From Antedon mediterranea (lineage: Eukaryota; Echinodermata; Crinoidea; Comatulida; Antedonidae), in assembly GCF_964355755.1 (NCBI RefSeq), contig NC_092671.1, positions 8,631,001 to 8,695,000 of the forward strand: a stretch of DNA of 64,000 bases, written 5' to 3'. A program made the translations under genes and the position numbers. This document shows positions 62,101-64,000 of the stretch, piece after piece. Below the pieces are notes generated by a model, which saw only the letters and a program-made list of their open reading frames with translations, was not told where the DNA came from and did no database searches. The stretch's first letter is position 1, and every line of letters starts with the position of its first letter.

Positions 62101-62685
62101 CAGTTAGCAATCACAAGCGAATAAGCCATCGCTTGTGATTGGTCAGTTCACTTGCGTTGCGTTACGTCCTTGTGTTGCGTCGCTAGTGGGAACCACGCTT
62201 TACTTGTACAATTCGCTCCTTATTTAAGACTTAAATGTTATTTTTGATATTTTTCTTTTTGTTTTTACATTGCCTTGTAAATGAACACACCCGTCTTATA
62301 AACGTGTGCCGCTGATACAAAAGCATTTGTTCAATAAAGTGTATCTTTATCTAACAGGATTTGAACCAAGAGCTTTTACCAGAAATTGAGAGCCACAGTT
62401 GGTAAGTGTAGATAAAGATCATTTATATTTCAAATATACATTTTAAATGACCCTTGAACTTATGTGTTTTAGACCTGACATTTGCTTTCTACCATTCAAT
62501 CAATACAACTCGACTAAACACAATATTTTTCTAAGGAATTTGATACACACATTACACGTTGAAATCACATTCATCATTTACCTCGTGGAACAATGTGTAG
62601 CGTATGAAGCCGGATTGTCTTGATCTGAAAACGGCGGTAATTCCCCTTTCATCATCCAAATTCGAAACATGAACAAAGAACATAA
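47029..62685 (-). CDS. TMTC1: TMTC1-like protein, membrane tail and TPR domain (13 coding exons, 5' partial)
   Basis: Minus-strand exons 62582-62685, 60251-60440, 56741-56862, 55921-56088, 53786-53899, 52203-52352, 51072-51283, 50634-50769, 48834-48978, 48203-48340, 47900-48025, 47422-47499 and 47029-47172 join in phase to 608 residues plus TGA. The order is the DUF1736 region ([25 protein letters not shown]), membrane helices with [29 protein letters not shown], then eleven TPRs and a basic tail. SYDWQ..SIPLVE and [12 protein letters not shown] match vertebrate TMTC1 better than TMTC2 or TMTC4, which have FDWSMG in that place. Family role: ER O-mannosyltransferase (GT-C) for cadherin-type substrates, with TPRs in the lumen. 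The N-terminal catalytic exons, about 300 residues, are right of the window. Confidence 0.92.
47422..47499 (-). CDS. TMTC1: TMTC1 exon l (TPR 10-11)
   Basis: The acceptor is aatttttag|agt and the donor is atgacg|gttagt. It has 26 codons and encodes [20 protein letters not shown]. Confidence 0.9.
47500..47899. other. TMTC1: TMTC1 intron k-l
   Basis: No gene or repeat seen. Confidence 0.85.
47900..48025 (-). CDS. TMTC1: TMTC1 exon k (TPR 9-10)
   Basis: The acceptor is ttttttctcag|gcc and the donor is taatg|gtatgt. It has 42 codons and encodes [17 protein letters not shown] and [18 protein letters not shown]. Confidence 0.92.
48203..48340 (-). CDS. TMTC1: TMTC1 exon j (TPR 8-9)
   Basis: The acceptor is cttgtcattag|gcc and the donor is caacag|gtacgt. 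It has 46 codons, phase 0 on both sides. It encodes [19 protein letters not shown] and [16 protein letters not shown]. Confidence 0.92.
48341..48833. other. TMTC1: TMTC1 intron i-j
   Basis: Contains the 21-bp minisatellite. Confidence 0.85.
48611..48737. repeat. 21-bp minisatellite in TMTC1 intron
   Basis: About six near-perfect copies of CCATATATGGGCATATCACT plus A, just downstream of TMTC1 exon i in transcript order. CCATATATGG is a perfect CArG-box-like palindrome repeated in every unit. Confidence 0.9.
48834..48978 (-). CDS. TMTC1: TMTC1 exon i (TPR 7)
   Basis: The acceptor is attttttcag|a and the donor is caatat|gtaagt. It encodes [20 protein letters not shown] and the rest of TPR 7 to INTQY. 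Confidence 0.92.
49185..49408 (+). mobile_element. SINE-like remnant with (ATT)n tail
   Basis: TGTCTTTAAGTAAGACAATT is followed by a central part and an end GGCGCTATATAAG with TTATTATTATTATTA. This arrangement is the familiar 3' half of invertebrate SINEs and related LINE tails. No clear tRNA head was found, so the copy may be 5' truncated. It lies in the intron between TMTC1 exons h and i. Confidence 0.5.
50115..50244. mobile_element. MITE family 1, degraded copy in TMTC1 intron
   Basis: The right end GGGTTCCACTG followed by TA and the preceding AAGTGCCCACTTAAAGG match the family-1 terminus. The left end is decayed. Confidence 0.4.
50634..50769 (-). CDS. TMTC1: TMTC1 exon h (TPR 5-6)
   Basis: The acceptor is atattttgaag|at, with a weak pyrimidine tract, and the donor is cattag|gtaatg. 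The phase is exact. It encodes [17 protein letters not shown] and TPR 6 ([17 protein letters not shown]...). Confidence 0.9.
50770..51071. other. TMTC1: TMTC1 intron g-h
   Basis: No feature seen. Confidence 0.85.
51072..51283 (-). CDS. TMTC1: TMTC1 exon g (TPR 3-5)
   Basis: The acceptor is ttcccacag|g and the donor is cgtatag|gtgaga. It is the largest TMTC1 exon here, finishing TPR 3, encoding TPR 4 ([18 protein letters not shown]...) and opening TPR 5 (NNYGSFLSR). Confidence 0.93.
51541..51670. repeat. imperfect ~76-bp tandem duplication in TMTC1 intron
   Basis: ATTGTCTGGAA and GGTTAAATTTAACTGTTTA each occur twice about 75 bases apart. Confidence 0.65.
51829..52110. mobile_element. MITE family 1 copy interrupted by another element
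   Basis: Left terminus CAGTAGAACTCCTC at 51829 and a right terminus with GGGGTTCTA near 52099-52107. The interior GATACCTTTACAAGGGCC resembles the copy at 31485. A second, unrelated inverted-repeat element (51887-52077) sits inside it. Confidence 0.45.
51887..52077. mobile_element. MITE family 5, nested in a family-1 MITE
   Basis: Imperfect inverted ends: the left reads AATTTACAAAGACGAGCGG and the reverse complement of the right reads GATTCACAGATAAGCGG. It is GC-richer than its surroundings, non-coding, and flanked by possible TTA trinucleotides. Confidence 0.45.
52203..52352 (-). CDS. TMTC1: TMTC1 exon f (TPR 2-3)
   Basis: The acceptor is tttcttctag|g and the donor is acttag|gtaagt. It encodes [16 protein letters not shown] and the start of TPR 3 ([12 protein letters not shown]). 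Confidence 0.93.
52353..53785. other. TMTC1: TMTC1 intron e-f
   Basis: No gene or structured repeat recognised. Confidence 0.85.
53786..53899 (-). CDS. TMTC1: TMTC1 exon e (TPR 1)
   Basis: The acceptor is ctgcttttcag|g and the donor is acttaa|gtaagt. It encodes [20 protein letters not shown] and the rest of TPR 1, ending inside a lysine codon. Confidence 0.93.
53900..55920. other. TMTC1: TMTC1 intron d-e
   Basis: Contains the family-3 MITE. Otherwise plain. Confidence 0.85.
54680..54853. mobile_element. MITE family 3 with ~30-bp TIRs in TMTC1 intron
   Basis: Left AAAGCCGATTTTCCACTAGG, and the reverse complement of the right end reads AAAGCCAATTTTCCACTAGG. Similarity extends outward through AGAGAGC. 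It is about 170 bp and non-coding. Confidence 0.7.
55921..56088 (-). CDS. TMTC1: TMTC1 exon d (last membrane helix)
   Basis: The acceptor is ttcttttcag|t and the donor is ctattcag|gtgagg; 168 bases. It encodes [15 protein letters not shown], a helix ([18 protein letters not shown]) and WHSRESLFR, which leads into the TPR domain. Confidence 0.92.
56089..56740. other. TMTC1: TMTC1 intron c-d
   Basis: No feature seen. Confidence 0.85.
56741..56862 (-). CDS. TMTC1: TMTC1 exon c (most conserved membrane exon)
   Basis: The acceptor is gtttcttag|ggt and the donor is accaag|gtaaga. It encodes [10 protein letters not shown], a helix, then [18 protein letters not shown] and ILYIP, the best conserved segment of all TMTC proteins. 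The 5' 31 bases of this exon are duplicated upstream at about 56981. Confidence 0.94.
56832..57130. repeat. TMTC1: tandem duplication that copies the start of TMTC1 exon c
   Basis: GACCCATTAAAACAG occurs at 56832 (inside exon c) and at 56981. CATACGTGTTTGATCCAAAA occurs at 56940 and about 57080. The duplicated block therefore includes 31 coding bases plus upstream intron. On the minus strand the second copy still has a pyrimidine tract and AG (ttttttcatag|tgtttc) and reads [10 protein letters not shown], but its continuation is intronic. Confidence 0.8.
56863..60250. other. TMTC1: TMTC1 intron b-c
   Basis: Begins with the tandem block copying the exon c start. The remaining 3 kb shows only AT-rich sequence. 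Confidence 0.8.
60251..60440 (-). CDS. TMTC1: TMTC1 exon b (DUF1736 core)
   Basis: The acceptor is ttccctcag|a and the donor is gcaaaa|gtaagt. It encodes a membrane helix ([18 protein letters not shown]), the diagnostic [13 protein letters not shown] loop, then a second hydrophobic helix ([16 protein letters not shown]). Confidence 0.93.
60441..62581. other. TMTC1: TMTC1 intron a-b
   Basis: Contains the family-4 MITE at 62019-62202. Confidence 0.85.
62019..62202. mobile_element. MITE family 4 with long TIRs in TMTC1 intron
   Basis: Left TAAGCTTGGTTCCCACTAG, and the reverse complement of the right end reads TAAAGCGTGGTTCCCACTAG. The arms continue through ACGCAAGGACGTAA and CGCAACGCAAG, and the centre holds CAATCACAAGCGA with its inverted partner TCGCTTGTGATTG. 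It is a strong foldback of 184 bp. Confidence 0.75.
62582..62685 (-). CDS. TMTC1: TMTC1 exon a (first in window)
   Basis: The acceptor is ctatctttacag|tta and the donor is ccacgag|gtaaat. It encodes [14 protein letters not shown] then the DUF1736 hallmark [12 protein letters not shown]; membrane edge plus loop. Confidence 0.9.
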
Positions 62686-64000
62686 CTGTAAAGATAGAAA
62701 ATAAATAATTGCAGATACGTCTTTATGAATGACAGCAATTCCTATTGTCTATGAGTCATTGAAATAATATGAGCTGGTTTTAATAGAAAAATTGATGATA
62801 CTTTAAAGTGCTATTTTTTTTATATTTTTTTTTTATTAAAGATAATTGTCCTCAAAAACATTTTTAAAAAATGAAGATAAATTCAATTAGACTTTTAATT
62901 TGTACGTTGAATTAAGTTTATCACTTTTGTAGAAAAAATTATGTTTTCATAAATGGTCAAATTCAACCATGAACCCATTATAAATTTTTCAGGTTAATAA
63001 ATTTTTGTTCACAGTGGATATTCTGTGACATAAGAAAAATATTCAGCAAAAAAAAACAAATTATTTTTTTTAAGGGGACAATACATCTTTAAACATTGTA
63101 AAAACAGAGAAAATCATCATTAAATTTGGTTGATTGATTTAGGATGTTTATTTTTCGAATATTATTATTCTAAGAACTGATTTTAATGCCGTTTTCTTTA
63201 TTCATTATTTTCTTTGTTTCTGAATCTCTCGGCATTACACAAAGTGATTTCATTGACACTTCTATAGATTAAATAAATTTGTATTAACTCACAAATGTGA
63301 ATAGTTTGTTTGAATGCATTTATAAGAATGCAGAATGCAAACATATACTGTAAATTATACTATCTCTATGATGCAATGCTTATAAATAATAACATGGAAG
63401 CAGTGAATATATTGAATAAAGTTTACTTTAGTACAGAAAAAAATGGAATGTTAGGTTTGTTGAATTGAGAGAAAATGTTCATTATTTCAATCATGACTCT
63501 CACTATTCAACTCATAAACATTGTTTGTATACTGTGTTTCACAGTGATAATCAGGAAAGACAGAGTTCTGATAATACACATTTTTGACTGGTCTATTTAC
63601 AGTAGATTCTTCTATGAACACAAACAAATCATGATTAAAAATAATGGGCAGTATGAAATACTTTGGTTAGAATTTTTAGTAGGAAGATCGGCTAAAATAA
63701 AATAAATACTCTTACAATGTATTTTTTTTTTGTATTAATAGAATCATTATAAAATAATAAGAAAAACCTTTATCACTTTCATCAGACTTTTTCATCATTT
63801 GTTTCACATTACTATGTCATTTTAGTGTATGAAAAACAACCATTTTTTATTTGTAATCATAGTTGATTGATTCGTTTCGTAAATAATTTATTTTCTGTCT
63901 TAAAAATCTCCGCAAAATTGTATATGGATTATTATTATTTTAACAGATTACTTGGTAAGAAACACCTTTTTAATTCCATTTCAAAAAGCATGCAAGCGAT
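62686..64000. other. TMTC1: upstream TMTC1 intron, right edge
   Basis: Contains a family-2 MITE. No further TMTC1 exon was recognised before the window ends. Confidence 0.65.
62836..63092. mobile_element. MITE family 2, copy beyond the first visible TMTC1 exon
   Basis: Inverted ends TTAAAGATAATTGTCC and GGGGACAATACATCTTTAA. Interior AAATTCAACC, AACCCATT and TTTTTCAGGTTAATAAA match the copy at 27034. Confidence 0.65.

Overview
This is a window of AT-rich, intron-rich animal nuclear DNA. It has GT-AG introns of 0.2 to 11 kb, many miniature inverted-repeat elements, an intact LINE, and two conserved metazoan TPR genes. The repeat style (a tail with GGCGCTATATAAG followed by ATT repeats, a Tx1/L1-like LINE, and short TIR elements ending in CAGTAGAACC or CCCACTAG) suggests a marine invertebrate, perhaps an echinoderm or another deuterostome. 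The species cannot be fixed from sequence alone. No bacterial features, CRISPR arrays, rRNA or convincing tRNA genes were seen.

Layout. (1) Positions 1-28844, plus strand: the last eight coding exons of a TMTC3 orthologue, carrying ten TPR repeats; its membrane and catalytic half lies left of the window. (2) Positions 28845-33984: intergenic, with two MITEs and a 41-bp CpG-rich minisatellite. (3) Positions 34091-36612, minus strand: a four-exon gene for an unrecognised, charged coiled-coil protein of about 345 residues, reconstructed here from splice sites and phases. (4) Positions about 37198-43190, plus strand: a full-length LINE with intact ORF1 (two CCHC knuckles) and ORF2 (APE endonuclease, reverse transcriptase, C-terminal CCHC), flanked by a probable 10-bp target-site duplication. 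(5) Positions 43201-44240: an array of 89-bp units that fold into nested hairpins. (6) Positions 47029-62685, minus strand: the last thirteen coding exons of a TMTC1-like gene, covering the DUF1736 membrane region and eleven TPRs; its N-terminal exons lie to the right.

The two TMTC genes are paralogues converging tail to tail. TMTC proteins are ER membrane O-mannosyltransferases of the GT-C type acting on cadherin-family proteins, with C-terminal TPRs in the ER lumen. Every exon boundary listed was checked by hand for GT/AG and for phase continuity: the TMTC3 exons give 417 residues plus stop, the TMTC1 exons 608 plus stop, and the coiled-coil gene 345 plus stop, all without frameshift. Orthology is assigned from recognised family motifs, not from a database search.
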